DNA of 64,000 nucleotides from assembly GCA_017979445.1 (NCBI GenBank), contig CM030706.1, positions 8,046,967 to 8,110,966 of the forward strand, written 5' to 3'. This document shows positions 22,603 to 33,572 of the stretch, piece after piece. The notes beneath the pieces were generated by a model, which saw only the letters and a list, made by a program, of their open reading frames with translations, did no database searches and was not told where the DNA came from. Positions within the stretch are counted from its first letter, which is position 1. Every line of letters begins with the position of its first letter. The DNA is from Akebia trifoliata. Its lineage: Eukaryota; Streptophyta; Magnoliopsida; Ranunculales; Lardizabalaceae. The position numbers and the translations under genes were made by a program.

Positions 22603-23423
22603 ATGGTTTTAAAACCCAGTATTCGGATACTGAGTTGACTCGTCCGATTCTATTAATTTTAGCCGATTTTTTCAAAATATGAGATGGGCCGTACAAATCT
22701 CAGATGAGTCAAGTGTAATCCAATATTTAAAATCATGATGTGTGGATGTACTGCAATTTTGTTCGGATTCACACAAAAATGTACCTATTAGAATACCAAA
22801 TAAATAAAGGGTCAATATCGCTTAACTCTTAAGAATGATTACTGAAAAAAACACATGATCCCAACCTTTTAAATGCAAAATCCAATGATGAGATTTATTC
22901 TCGAGATAAGTATCTCCAAGATTTATGTTATGAAGATACTCATAAATCTCAACGATTGGATATTGTGTTTAAAGGGTTGGGATCATGTGTTTTTTTCATA
23001 AGTCATTCTTAGGAGTTAACGGAACCCAACCCATAAATAAATGCTTAATTTTAGTTTAGGTGTATTGGTTGGGTTAAGATCATCGTGGTTTCAAGTCTTG
23101 TCCCAAACTAGGATGACTCGCTCGAGTCATTTTGGTATCGTTCATGAACGAGACGGATAGATATGGGATCTCAACTATGTGGAATCTTGCGAGATGAGTT
23201 GAACGAGTCAATTGGGATTTTATATATTTTAATTAAAATAATCAATGTTTTTAGTATTTAAAAACATGATACTTGAATAAAATGTAAAGATTGGATCTCG
23301 TCAAAATTGCAGTACATCTACATCCTGATTTTAAAGATTGGATAAAGTCATCTTGGTATGTCCGAGACAACTCGGTCTCATCCATGAACGAGATGAGACG
23401 TCAAACCGAGGTTTGAAATCATG
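22603..23423. mobile_element. Foldback element with ~160-bp arms, itself hit by a MITE
   Basis: The left arm starts ATGGTTTTAAAACCCAG and runs through AATCATGATG and GGATGTACTGCAATTTTG (to 22760). The right arm (about 23304-23423) is its diverged inverted copy: CAAAATTGCAGTACATC, TTTTAAAGATTGGAT and GAGGTTTGAAATCATG. The interior holds the 9-bp-TSD MITE at 22809-23032 and, from about 23091, a second end-like block (GGTTTCAAGTCTTG, GAACGAGACG). It may therefore be two nested related elements rather than one. It is related to the element at 18956-19173. Confidence 0.55.
22809..23032. mobile_element. Foldback MITE with exact 9-bp target duplication (Mutator-like)
   Basis: The 224-bp element is flanked by ATAAATAAA at 22800-22808 and 23033-23041. 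It starts GGGTCAATATCG and ends CGGAACCCAACCC. The arms pair over about 80 bp: AAAAAACACATGATCCCAAC is identical on both sides, followed by CTTTTAAA/CCTTTAAA and GAGATTTAT. There is no coding capacity. It is nested in the foldback element at 22603-23423. Confidence 0.83.
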
Positions 23424-23489
23424 AATATCATTGAGAATATGTTTGAGGTGAGACATGTTACTCTAGTATGTAGAATATCACTATGAGTT

Positions 23490-23661
23490 GTGATAATCTG
23501 ATGCCCCCCGATAACATACGCTCCCATCACAAAACCGTAGATCATTTGCCTTGGGATACATAAGAAAAAGATGTATGGTTCTACGTATCTTGAGGCAAAT
23601 GATCTATGGTTATGTGATGGGATGTAGGGGGCGTATATCAGAGGGGGTGTCAGAAAATCAT
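23490..23661. mobile_element. Foldback MITE, GTGATAATATGAC family, copy 2
   Basis: The left end GTGATAATCTGATGCCCCCC faces ATGATTTTCTGACACCCCC from the right. Inner pairs are CGTAGATCATTTGCCT and CATAGATCATTTGCCTCA. The central word TTGGGATACA also occurs in copy 1 at 11878-12062, showing common descent. Confidence 0.7.
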
Positions 23662-25714
23662 TATTCTATCACTATAGTCTTACTCGCACGAAAAATCCAT
23701 TATTGTAAAGTTAATTTCCTATTCTATTAATTTAAAAATGATTGATAAATTCCCTCGAAAATATATTGTAGCATATTCAATCGTGTCCAATGACCCCATG
23801 ATATTCAAATATTCTCTTGTTAAGACCTATAAACAAGGACAAGATAAAGTTTAAGTAGTGATATATGACATTTATAAATATAAAAAATAATAATAATAAT
23901 CTATATAGGTCAAATCTAAGTTAATGTCCCTTTAACTGAGTCAGATCTAGATTGGTAAGGATCGATCCTTTTATCAGCCTAAATCCGAATAATATATTAC
24001 TTTGAAAATGATATTTTATGTTTTTCAAGATATATTTCTTCTACTGTGTTTAATATAAAATGAATTCTTATAAAATAAAAGACTTAAAATGATAAAATAG
24101 AATAATATAGCTCTAAAGAAAGAAATATAACAAAAAATGTTGAATAGTTCGAAATTAAACAACTTGACCAATCCGAATCAAATAATCCAATTGGATCAGA
24201 TCTGATTTAGTGAAAGTAAAATGGTTCGGATATGATTTTAACTAATTGAATCCAAGTTGGATCTGGATAAAAAATTCAGATTTAGATATGAATATACTCA
24301 GTTCCAACTTGGACCCGACCCATTTTAAGCCCTTGTGTTACAGCCCTGAATAGATAAACACTTAAACTTAATTTCCACACCACTAACACCTATCAGGTTC
24401 TTATCGGTCTTAATGGGACTTCTTTGCCAGAAACAAGTGTGTATATGTGAAGGGTTATGGGAGAGTTATGTAAAGAAGAGTGGTGAGTGGTGGATAGCTA
24501 ATTATGTAAAATTTGAATCACATTATAAGAATGAGTGTGGAATGGCTGGTTATATGATTTCCAAGATATATTATTTTCACTATGTGATTACGAGGGTAAT
24601 GGCTCGGATTGTAAAACCTAATTCTCGATTTTGATTATGAATTCTTAAAATTAGATTGTATAAACTATTTTTCAAAATCCAAAATTCCGTTTGGTTAAAC
24701 TATTTTTGAAAACTGAATTTATAATTGAAAATCATAATCTTGTTTAGTTAATAAGGTTTCTCAAATTTGATTTTTTTATAAAATAAAAATATACCAAATT
24801 ATATTTTTTTCAAAATAATGAGATAAAAATATATAAGAAAAAAAAAAGTTTGATTCTTGCAATCGATACCTTAAACTTTACAATATAAAGCCCACCAATT
24901 TTAGAAATCAAATTTCTACAACCCATGGCCGTTAAACTTTTTTATCTTCCCCAATTTGATGGCTTAGAGCCATCAAATTTCTCCCATCCTTCATTAATTT
25001 GATGGTTTCGATTCGTCAAAAAAAAAAATTTGACACCTTGGTATTTATATTTATGAATTATCCAATTAAAAATAGAGAAATTAAAAGGTGAAGAAGAGGG
25101 AGAGTAACATTAAAACTAGTGGACAAATGGTAGGAAGAGGAGCACCAAGGTTTTTCTAATTTCCAAAATTATCAAACAAAGTTGAATTAAAACGACGTAA
25201 TACCTTCCCAAACTTTCTTTGTGGGAAATTATGTTCACGAGGATGACATGGACCTTTTTGTGAGTACGCTCTTCGAATTTCGTCTCGATCATTAGAATTA
25301 TAATCCAAAATTTTGATTCGTAACCTAGGATCCGAAAGAAGATCTTCCAAGTTGATTTCAACACGACTATGCTTTGAATATCATCGCATATCATCATCAC
25401 TAGGATCATTCCTTTATCGAGTAATGAATGGTTGTTCCAAATTAGTCTTTCTTATAAGAAATTTATTCATATCTGATTCACAAATTTAATTTATTTAGTT
25501 AGATATCAAGATTTTTAACATATTTCTATATATTAAAGATACATATTATTCTATCCTAGAAAGTTATGTAATCTAACATTGAAAAATAATTTTACATATA
25601 AAAGAAAGGTAACAAGAACTAATCTAATCTCAATTGTGTAATCAACAATTTCAATGAACAATAAAAATTAAAGTTAATAACATTATAATTTTATAAACAA
25701 AATCAATAATCAAC
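23662..25714. other. AT-rich intergenic DNA, no gene seen
   Basis: No long frame or RNA gene. The stretch 23910-24340 is rich in GGATC/GATCCAA and GACCCGACCC words like those of plant transposon ends, but I could not define termini. Confidence 0.4.
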
Positions 25715-25990
25715 AAAGGGGACTCTACTCCTATATATTCATGAAAGGAATAACATTTCATTAAAAAATTAACAATGGGACTCCGCCCCCCTGTATATTT
25801 ATAAAAAAAAATAACAATATATCATCAATAAATTAACAATAGGGCTCCGCCCCCCTGTATATACAATATTTCATTGATAAAGCAAATAATAGGGCTCTGC
25901 CCCCCATATATTCATAAAAGAAATATAAAATTTTCATTACTAAATTAACAATTGGGCTCCGCCCTTTATACATTTATAAAAAGAAATAAC
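25715..25990. repeat. Minisatellite with GC-rich core in AT-rich DNA, five units
   Basis: Five imperfect units of about 50-70 bp each carry a core like GGGCTCCGCCCCCCTGTATAT, followed by AT-rich spacer (TTCATAAAAGAAATAACA...TTTCATT...AAATTAACAAT). Cores are at about 25720, 25780, 25842, 25892 and 25956. The first (GGGGACTCTACTCC) and last (GGGCTCCGCCCTTTA) are the most diverged. Confidence 0.85.
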
Positions 25991-27350
25991 GACATAAGTT
26001 TAAAGTGAATACCTTTGAAGTTAATTTCGATGCTTGAATAACAAAATTGGAAGAGTATTGATCGTTGACTGATCAAGGCTTAGATTGAGTGATAAATTGA
26101 AAAATTCCTGTAAAATTATACTTGGATGAGTAAAAAATATAACAAGTAATGTATATATATTCTTCACCATTAGTATCAGAAATAGAAATTCTAAATTTCT
26201 TAGAAAAGAGCAATTCGATGTATATACATTAAAAATGAACACAATACAATTATACAAACAACCCTCAAAACAAACCATGGAAGTTCAAAAGATAAGCAAG
26301 TAAGCAACAAAACATGTGTACCACAATAAATTGGTACTATCAAGCACAGACTTTACCACCTCACTGAGGAACCAACTTAGATATTTTGAACATATGGCTC
26401 TCAAAAGTGTCCATATTTAGATACATACTTTTTAAATATATACATGTTGTATTAAATTTCAACATATTTGTTATGAACTATACCAAAATGCATCTACCCA
26501 CAGGGACCGAAAAGGCATATCACTAAAATATTTCTAACTCCACATCATACTTACTAATTTTATTATTTAAAAACAGGGAAATATCTATTATGGAACCAAT
26601 TACATTCTAGGTTGGATAAAACAGTCACCAAAATCATATTTAAATAGTGCTGCCAACTTGATCACCATGTTAACTTCTTCACCCTATGTGGATAATAAGA
26701 AATGTTATTAAACACCAATACAACAGTACTCACTTTACATGACATAGGTGAGGAGAACAGTGTAATAAAACATTCAACTTACTAGGATCCACAGAAATAA
26801 TTGACACAAGAGGACCAAAGTTGAAATTAGACTTTCTATTTCATAAAGTTGAAATTAGACTTTCTAACATCTTCTCACGAAATGGCATTACTTAATATGT
26901 TTTTAAGAATGAATAATCACTTAACGTAAGGAAAAAAAATGCTAAACGATTGTTGATAAGAAAGGATAAAATACCAAATTATGAATAATTTGTATTTCAC
27001 CATAGTCCATAGGGAAGAAATAATAAATGAATATAAGAATTTTAATTATAATAAATATAAATTTAATTGTAATATAGTTATCAATGTAGAGATCTTGACA
27101 AGTGCTATCTGAAGGATCCATTTTTATTATAAGTCAATTTATGGAAGTTATGTGCTTTTGAAAACTTTGAGATGCTAATTCAGTTATACAATGAGAGGAA
27201 AAAAAAAAAAAAAAACACTCTACATGGTATATCTTATTAAAAGAGTGCAATAAATTGTGAATGAAGTTGCTCAAATGGTTCATAGGACACTTCTATATGT
27301 AAATAAAACTAACATCAGCATTTAGATTCATTGTAGTATATATTATATAT
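25991..27350. other. AT-rich intergenic DNA, no gene seen
   Basis: It contains a short direct repeat of AAGTTGAAATTAGACTTTCTA at about 26818 and 26847 and an A-run at 27198-27216. No coding evidence. Confidence 0.4.
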
Positions 27351-27704
27351 GGGTCCCGTTCAGCAACAAACATTTTGGCAAAACATTTTTCAAAACATGG
27401 GTTAGATGTTTTGGAATGGGCTGATTTTTGGTGAGGATGATCTCTACGGCGAGGAGATCATCCTCACCAAAAATCAGCCCATTCCAAAACTTCTTACCCA
27501 TGTTTACAAGTTGAAAAATCGTGGACCGTCCATTTTTTGTAAATCATTTTTGATGGGGTTAGAAGTTTTGAAATGGGCTGAATTTTGGTGATGATGATCT
27601 CCTCACCGTAGAGATCATCCTCACCAAAAATCAGCCCATTCCAAAATCTCTAACCCATGTTTTGAAAAATGTTTTGCCAAAATGTTTGTTGCTGAACATT
27701 TCCC
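27351..27704. mobile_element. Micron-like double-hairpin MITE in a TA microsatellite, copy 2
   Basis: The 354-bp element lies between TATATTATATAT (left) and a long (TA)n (right). The ends are inverted: GGGTCCCGTTCAGCAACAAA on the left and GGGAAATGTTCAGCAACAAA from the right, continuing with few mismatches through ACATTTTTCAAAACATGGG. Each half holds its own local hairpin made of TGGAATGGGCTGATTTTTGG, GGATGATCTC and the reverse complement. The central sequence GGACCGTCCATTTTTTGTAAATCA is shared with copy 1 at 13538-13917. Confidence 0.8.

Positions 27705-27781
<77 letters not shown>
27705..27781. repeat. (TA)n microsatellite followed by T-run
   Basis: About 58 bp of almost pure TA, then about 18 T residues. 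It borders MITE copy 2 on the left and a partial copy on the right. Confidence 0.95.
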
Positions 27782-27782
<1 letters not shown>

Positions 27783-27890
27783 ATTTCAGATTGAGCTGAT
27801 TTTTAGTTAGGATTATCTTCTCATCATAGTGACCATCCTCACAAAAAATCAGCTCAATCCAAAACCTCTAACCCATATTTTGAAAAATCA
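27782..27890. mobile_element. Partial third copy of the Micron-like MITE (one hairpin)
   Basis: It reads GAGCTGATTTTTAGTTAGGAT, TCTTCTCATCATAGTGACC, ATCCTCACAAAAAATCAGCT and CCAAAACCTCTAACCCATAT. This matches one half of the element at 27351-27704 with about 80% identity by eye. Confidence 0.6.
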
Positions 27891-28019
27891 TTATTTTTGC
27901 ATATGTCCCTTGAACCACCCCCATCATGTAATCATGTTTAATCATGTTTTGAAAAATCATTGTTCTTCAATTTTCATCTAGGGTTTGAAAACCCCTTTCA
28001 CACTCATAAAAACCTCTAA

Positions 28020-28495
28020 CAAAATCAAAATCTCCACTATGGAGAGAGAGAGAGAGAGAGAACATACCAAAGAACTCTTCAGTTCAAGGTTCGAATTCGG
28101 TGTTCTTCTCACCTTGTCGGCTGGTGGAGATGGAGAGGGAGCTAGAGTTTCTAAACTATGAGACTCTTTTGAGTTGAAGAGAAGAGACTTTAGTGATGGA
28201 CTCGTAGATCGTGAGACGGGGGTTTTGAGTTGTCTTCCAACCTTGGAGAGGAGACGGACATTAGAGAGGTTAGAGAGTTAGAGAAGATGTTTAAATTTTT
28301 TTTTTTAATCTTTAATTTCTGATTTTCTGTGGACTATGGGGGCAAATTATAAATAAATTTTTTTTCAAAACTTCTGTGGGGGCAAAGTAGTAGAATGTTT
28401 AAATTTTTTTTAAAATTATTAGTACCTCCCTGTTAATTTTAGAAATTCTTGTGGGGGCAATTGCCCCCACTGCCCCCACTATAAATCCGCCCCTG
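28020..28495. mobile_element. hAT-like element, right terminus clear, left end not found
   Basis: The right end reads AATCCGCCCCTG; reverse-complemented it is CAGGGGCGGATTTATAGTGG, with repeated GTGGGGGCA blocks inward (28322-28490). These words are typical of non-autonomous plant hAT elements. A (GA)n tract lies at 28038-28061. The left boundary given is only approximate. Confidence 0.5.
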
Positions 28496-29049
28496 GTGAA
28501 GACTAATCAGATTTACTTGGCTATTCAGTGAACATGATGTCTTAAACTGACTAGCCGATCTTGTACATTAAGACAATAGATTTCATACAAATTCTTTTCA
28601 ATACAACGGATTCTTACGATTGTATTCCTTACAACCCTGAATAATTCTTGGATTCATAAATGTTTTAGAGAATTTAACCTTTAAGATATAATTCTCATAG
28701 AAACGATCACACTTCTTTACTTATATATGTGACTCTTATTAAGAGTATTTTACTATATTTCACTTAAATAAATAAGATAAATGCATCATTAAAATAACTA
28801 ATATTAATCTTACATAATTGTAGGTAGCACTTTTACATCATAAAATTGAGATGTAGAGATTTTTCTCTATTTGGTGTTTCTTTGAATTACCCATAACTTA
28901 GTTGTCCTATTGAACCTAGATCTTGGGATCTCTTATCAATTAGGTTAAGTTTTCATTAAACTAATTCTTTTAACAAGCTTTAAACTCATTTCTCTCGATT
29001 TATTATAAACTTGTTTTCTAGATAATTATTTAATGAAGGATTTGATAAG
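28496..29049. other. AT-rich intergenic DNA, no gene seen
   Basis: No coding frame, RNA gene or paired repeat was recognised in this stretch. Confidence 0.4.
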
Positions 29050-29312
29050 GTCCCGTTTGATATAGCTGCCAAAATCTGTTGTTAGATTCTACTGTAAGAA
29101 ATTGCTGTTAGAAGCTGAAACACTAAAAAACTTGTTTGATAGAGCTTTGGAAAAATGCTGTGTTGTTTACAAGAATCTGGTAATTATTGTTTTATACAGC
29201 TTTTGGAAGTTGATGTATTATGGTAAAATGACCAGAATACCCTTAAGGTTGATAGTGCACCCAGAATGCATAAAAAATTACTAGAATACCCTTATAAATA
29301 TATATAATTACA
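29050..29312 (+). mobile_element. Harbinger-like element, one end only, cut off by the LINE
   Basis: It starts GGTCCCGTTTGATATAGCTG directly after TAA and matches, in reverse orientation, the element ending at 59060 (GTATCAAACGGGGCC followed by TAA). Shared inner words are AGAATCTGGTAATTATTGTTT, AAAATGACCAGAATACCCTTA and ATAAAAAATTAC. Homology stops near 29312, where LINE sequence begins. TAA next to a GGNCCCGTTTG end fits PIF/Harbinger; the class is an inference. Confidence 0.55.
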
Positions 29313-30560
29313 GAGAATGCTAAGGAAAGTGTCAACTTAATGGCCACTGTTAAGACCATGGAAAGGGGTACCCATAAGGCCCAAATAGAGCAATACATAG
29401 GTATTGGGAAGGTAAAGGAAAGAGTTATTGACTTGCCTACTAACACCCACTCTTGGGCAGCTTTGTTGGGGGCATATACCAAAGCTTCTGCAAGGGGGCA
29501 TGGCAAGTTGGCTTTTCACCCACAAGTGCTAGAAGGAAACAAGAACTACATTAGTTGCCCGAAGGAAATGATCAAGAAAGGGGAGGAAGAATGGGAAGGA
29601 AGCCTAATGGACCACTTCCAAGGACATCAATTTAGCTATGCACTGGTGAAGAAGGCAGTGGAAAGACTATGGAGCCTTAAAGGGAACTTAGAAATCTTCT
29701 CCAAAGGCAACAAACTATACTTCTTCAAGTTCGGGGACGAAGAAGATAGAAGGAAAGCTTTACTAGAAGGCCTATGGCATGTATCCGGAAAACTAATGGT
29801 TCTTAAGGAATAGAAGGCAAAAATCAAACTAGAAAAGATGGAAACAGTAGCCATTCCCATCTGGATCAAACTCCACGACTTATCCAATCAATTTTGGCAT
29901 CTAGAAGCTTTGGGATACATAATGAGCTCAATAGGCAGACCTCTGTTCATGGAAAGTGCCACGGAAAACTTCGGAGAATGTCTTACGCTAGAGTATGCGT
30001 GGAAATAGATGCTTCAAGGGACCCCCCTAACAAGCTCTTCGTTGAAGTAGAAGAGGGAGTTGTTGTAGAGGTGACAATCGAGTATGACTGGATGCTCCCA
30101 AGATGTTCAGTTTGCTGTACTTTTGGGCACCTGGATGGGAACTGCCTCCCACAAAATAACAAGACTACGAAGGGTAATTGGGAACAAAGCCAAAAACACA
30201 ACAACACAAGGAAGAAAGAAGGAAACTAGAGAGAAAGAACAGATTAGACCTTGGTTACATATAAACCCACCAACATTACCCGACACAGAGGTCCTAGAAA
30301 CCCAAAATAGACAGGAAAAATAATTGAAAAAGAACAACCATATGATAGGGACTCTAGACCACACCAGCAAAGATTGGAATGGGATGAGCCAATCAATGAT
30401 GAGAGAATTACCAAGGAAGTAGGCGAATCTAGTAAGAAGACAGTAGCACCAAGGGACAAAGGTTTAAAACGAAAAGTACTTCTCGGAAGGAAAGATGACA
30501 ACACCCAACAAAAACAACCCCCCAGTAAACAACCGCACCCCTTACATGAATAGATTCCAA
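29313..30560 (+). pseudogene. LINE ORF1 (DUF4283-type gag-like protein with zinc knuckle), broken
   Basis: From 29340 the frame encodes a DUF4283-like nucleic-acid-binding domain (FSYALVKKAVERLWSLKG, LYFFKFGDEEDRRKALLEGLW, MVLKE). A TAG at 29811-29813 breaks it. The same frame continues (VAIPIWIKLHDLS, LGYIMSSIGRPLFMESATE) to a frameshift near 29970. The +1-shifted frame then gives YARVCVEIDASRDPPNKLF and a zinc knuckle CSVCCTFGHLDGNC at about 30105. This layout is typical of the first ORF of plant L1-type LINEs, which packages the element RNA. It is decayed beyond function. The exact 5' end is inferred from where neighbouring homology stops. Confidence 0.8.
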
Positions 30561-30784
30561 GCACTCCAAGATGAATAGGATAATAAAAGTGTCGAAATTC
30601 ATAAATAAGGAGACAAGGATTTCAACAACTTAAGAGTGGATGAAATTGCAATGAAGCATACCAAAAACCTTTAAACTCTCCAACAGATCAAGCTAGCAAT
30701 GAGAGCTATGCAGGAGCATGATATGCATTTAGAGGTTCAAAAGGAGCAAGAAGGGGAGGAAGAGGGGGACACAAATGATACCCA

Positions 30785-31599
30785 ATGAAGTGCGCAACCT
30801 GGAACATAAGGGGGTTGAATGACCCTCCCAAGCAACAAGAGGTCAGAAGATTCGTCAAAAAGAACCGCATTGACATCATGGGCATCATTGAGACGAGAGT
30901 TAGAGAAGTTAACAAGTATGAGATAGCCAAGCATGTGTGGCCTAATTGAGAAATGGATGAGAACTACACTTGTGCTTTGAGGGGTAGGATTTGGGTGGGA
31001 TGGAACAAAAATCGAGTCAATATGGACCTTGTGGCTAAATCTGACCAATTGATAACCATGCAAGGGAATGTCAATAGAGGACCCAATTTCTTGTTGACCA
31101 TTGTCTATGGGCTTAACGATAGACAAGAAAGGAAAATAGCTTGGAGGGAGCTAGAATGTATTGTTGCCAACACCAACATTCCTTGGTTAGTAATGGGAGA
31201 CTTCAATGCCATAACTAAAGCTGGAAAGAAGGTGAGAAGTAGAAGAGTAACTAATGTTGATGTCAAAGACTTAGTGGAAAGCTTACAGAAGTCAAGCCTT
31301 ATGGACCTAAAGGCTAGAGGATGCCAACTCACTTGGTGCAATCAACAGGATGACAGAAGAATCATGTCCAAGCTTGACAGAGTGCTAACCAACATCTATT
31401 GGCTAAAGACTTTAACTGCTCCGAAGCTGAATTCCATCCTCAAGGGATCTCTGACCACAGTCTCATGTCTGTTACCATGGGGGAGGAAGACAATAACAGA
31501 CTGAGGCTTTTTAGATTCTACAATTTTTGAGCAGCTGACAAGAGATTCCTCGACCTAGTGAAAACCAGTTGGAATGAACCAGTGAGAGGAAATCTTATG
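30785..31599 (+). pseudogene. LINE ORF2, endonuclease part, broken
   Basis: It starts MKCATWNIRGLNDP and encodes an apurinic-type endonuclease fold: IIETRV near residue 36, NFLLTIVYG at about 31085 and the catalytic GDFNAI at about 31198. TGA at 30947-30949 interrupts it, and a frameshift near 31420 puts the final SDHS motif in another frame, followed by VKTSWNEPVRGNLM. The protein then jumps across a solo LTR (31600-33572) to 33573. This enzyme nicks target DNA for retrotransposition in intact LINEs. Confidence 0.85.
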
Positions 31600-33572
31600 T
31601 GTAGACACCCCAATTTGCATGAACCCGTTAGAAAAATCTGAATTTCCTCGAATTGATTTCGATTTAGAACTCAAGCCTCTCAACGGGCCCGCATTGCCAC
31701 TTGGTAACATTAGTCATGCATACATGCATCACCTCATATTATTTTTGTATACTCATACCTTGTCCCTAATCCAAGTCAATTCTACTTACTTCCATGATCC
31801 GATCCGAACCTATATCCATTCTCCAACCTAACCCAAATCCATATTCTAAGCCCAAACCCAAGTCCATATCCTAAACCCAAAACCAAGTCCATTCTAAGCC
31901 CAACACCAATCCCATCTAAGTTCATTCTCTCACACCTCAAAATGTGACACATGTTGATCTCCCATAAATCCTCAATACCCAATGCATCATCTAATTGGAG
32001 AGTCAACTCCCCCTTGTGAAAATTCAAGAATGCCCTTCCTAAAAAGGTTAGTCAAACTAAAAAGATACTTTGGTCTTTAGTAATAATCCATAAAGTGAGA
32101 AAACTTCCAATCATACCCTTAAAAGGTGGGAATCTTCAAGTACATACATGGAGCTCTCTCATTGGTCTATTTCAAAAATATACTTCCACCATTGCTTTAT
32201 GAGTTATTTACAAATGAACCAATGTTTACTTTTCACCTACCACTTCACCTTTACACATGTCATTCTCCTACTCACCCTCCCAAAAATTACTTTGTTCTCC
32301 TATTAGTCCATTTAAAAAAATATCCTTCTACCCTTACTTTATAAGTTATTTACAAATGAACCAAGGTCTACTTTTCACCTACCACTCCACCTTTACACAT
32401 GTCACTCCCCTATTCATCCTCCCAAAAATATTTCTATTCTCTTATCTCTATTTACCAAAAAACCAAAGATCAAATAATGCTTTTAAGGTTTCTTCACAAA
32501 TGTCATATTTACCCTCATACAAATGGAAAATCCAAAAATAAACAACCTAAACCTCATGTCCATTTTCTTTATTTTTAAGGTTGGACCACTTTATCCTCAA
32601 AAGTTCTCCAAAAACTCTATAAATACCATCATTTTCTATGAACAACTAATGCTCTCAAGCCCCCATCTCTCAACCTAAAACTCTACCAAAATCCATACTC
32701 ATTCTCTCATCTTCTAATTTCAACTCACTCAACCCTCAACCATCTCACTCAACTCTCAAGGTTCAAGACCACCAAGGGACAAGGTGGGGTTAAGATGTAG
32801 TTTATTTATTTTTTAGCTTGCATCTTCTTCTTCTAACCCTCTACTTTATTTTCTTTTTAGAAATCCCTTAGGATGTAATGCATGCCCTCTCCCATCCCCG
32901 GTAGATTGGACTAAGGTTCGATCGAAAGGATGGGGGTTGAAGCCATTTTTACCTTAAAATCATGCATCATATTGTACACAATGCACACACTCACCTATGC
33001 ATGGCAATGATGAAGAAATGTGTCACCCTCTTGATGAGGTGAAACACTAAGTTTCTAGCCATGCATACATGCATCAAAGTTGTGGCCTCAAGGGAACTCC
33101 ATCATGGAGTCTTTCTAAAAACTCAAACCTACATTCATATTCATAAATTTAATGTGACTACATGGGTTATTCTTTTCCATAGAATGCCCTTAATGTCATG
33201 TTGAAAATCAAAACCCTTTGTTAAGGGAACATTTCACTCCAATGCACACACCACCCTTATCATGCATTCCCATGCATTTTAATATTTATTTTCTTAAGAT
33301 TTTACAAAATAAAATGGCCAAACAAGGTAACCACCTTTGGTGGAGAGGATGGGGTGCCTAACACCTTCCCCATCTTCTAACCGGACCTCCTTACCTAGAT
33401 ATTAGGTAGACCTTGCCCTTTCCAACAAATGAGAGTCACTACAATGCCATGGAAAAAATGATTTTCAAAAAAATTGATTCGGGTACCCATTCACACCCAT
33501 TTTCCAAAAAAGAATGGTGGTGACTCCAAACAAAGTAGCATTGAGGCTCATGGCGAACATTTCATGTCTACA
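31600..33572. mobile_element. 1,973-bp solo LTR, probably Ty3/gypsy (Tat/Ogre-like), inserted in the LINE
   Basis: It starts TGTAGACACCCCAATTTG and ends TTTCATGTCTACA, giving perfect 8-bp inverted tips TGTAGACA/TGTCTACA. Flanking 5-mers are TTATG and CTATG (4 of 5 match). Removing it and one target copy rejoins the LINE frame as NLM/YKVVLK. No gag-pol lies inside, so it is a solo LTR left by recombination. A TATA box (CTATAAATA) lies near 32617 and is the likely promoter in + orientation. The GGGGTGCCTAACACCTTCCC and GGTGGTGACTCC words near the right end resemble Tat/Ogre LTRs (from memory). Confidence 0.82.

Noticed and set aside
25715..25990. CRISPR-like regularly spaced repeats
   Set aside because: Units are imperfect, spacers are homologous to each other, and the setting is a plant nuclear genome, so it is a minisatellite.
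31619..32541. Open frames inside the solo LTR
   Set aside because: Low-complexity Pro/Thr/Leu frames in an LTR; no gag or pol motif.
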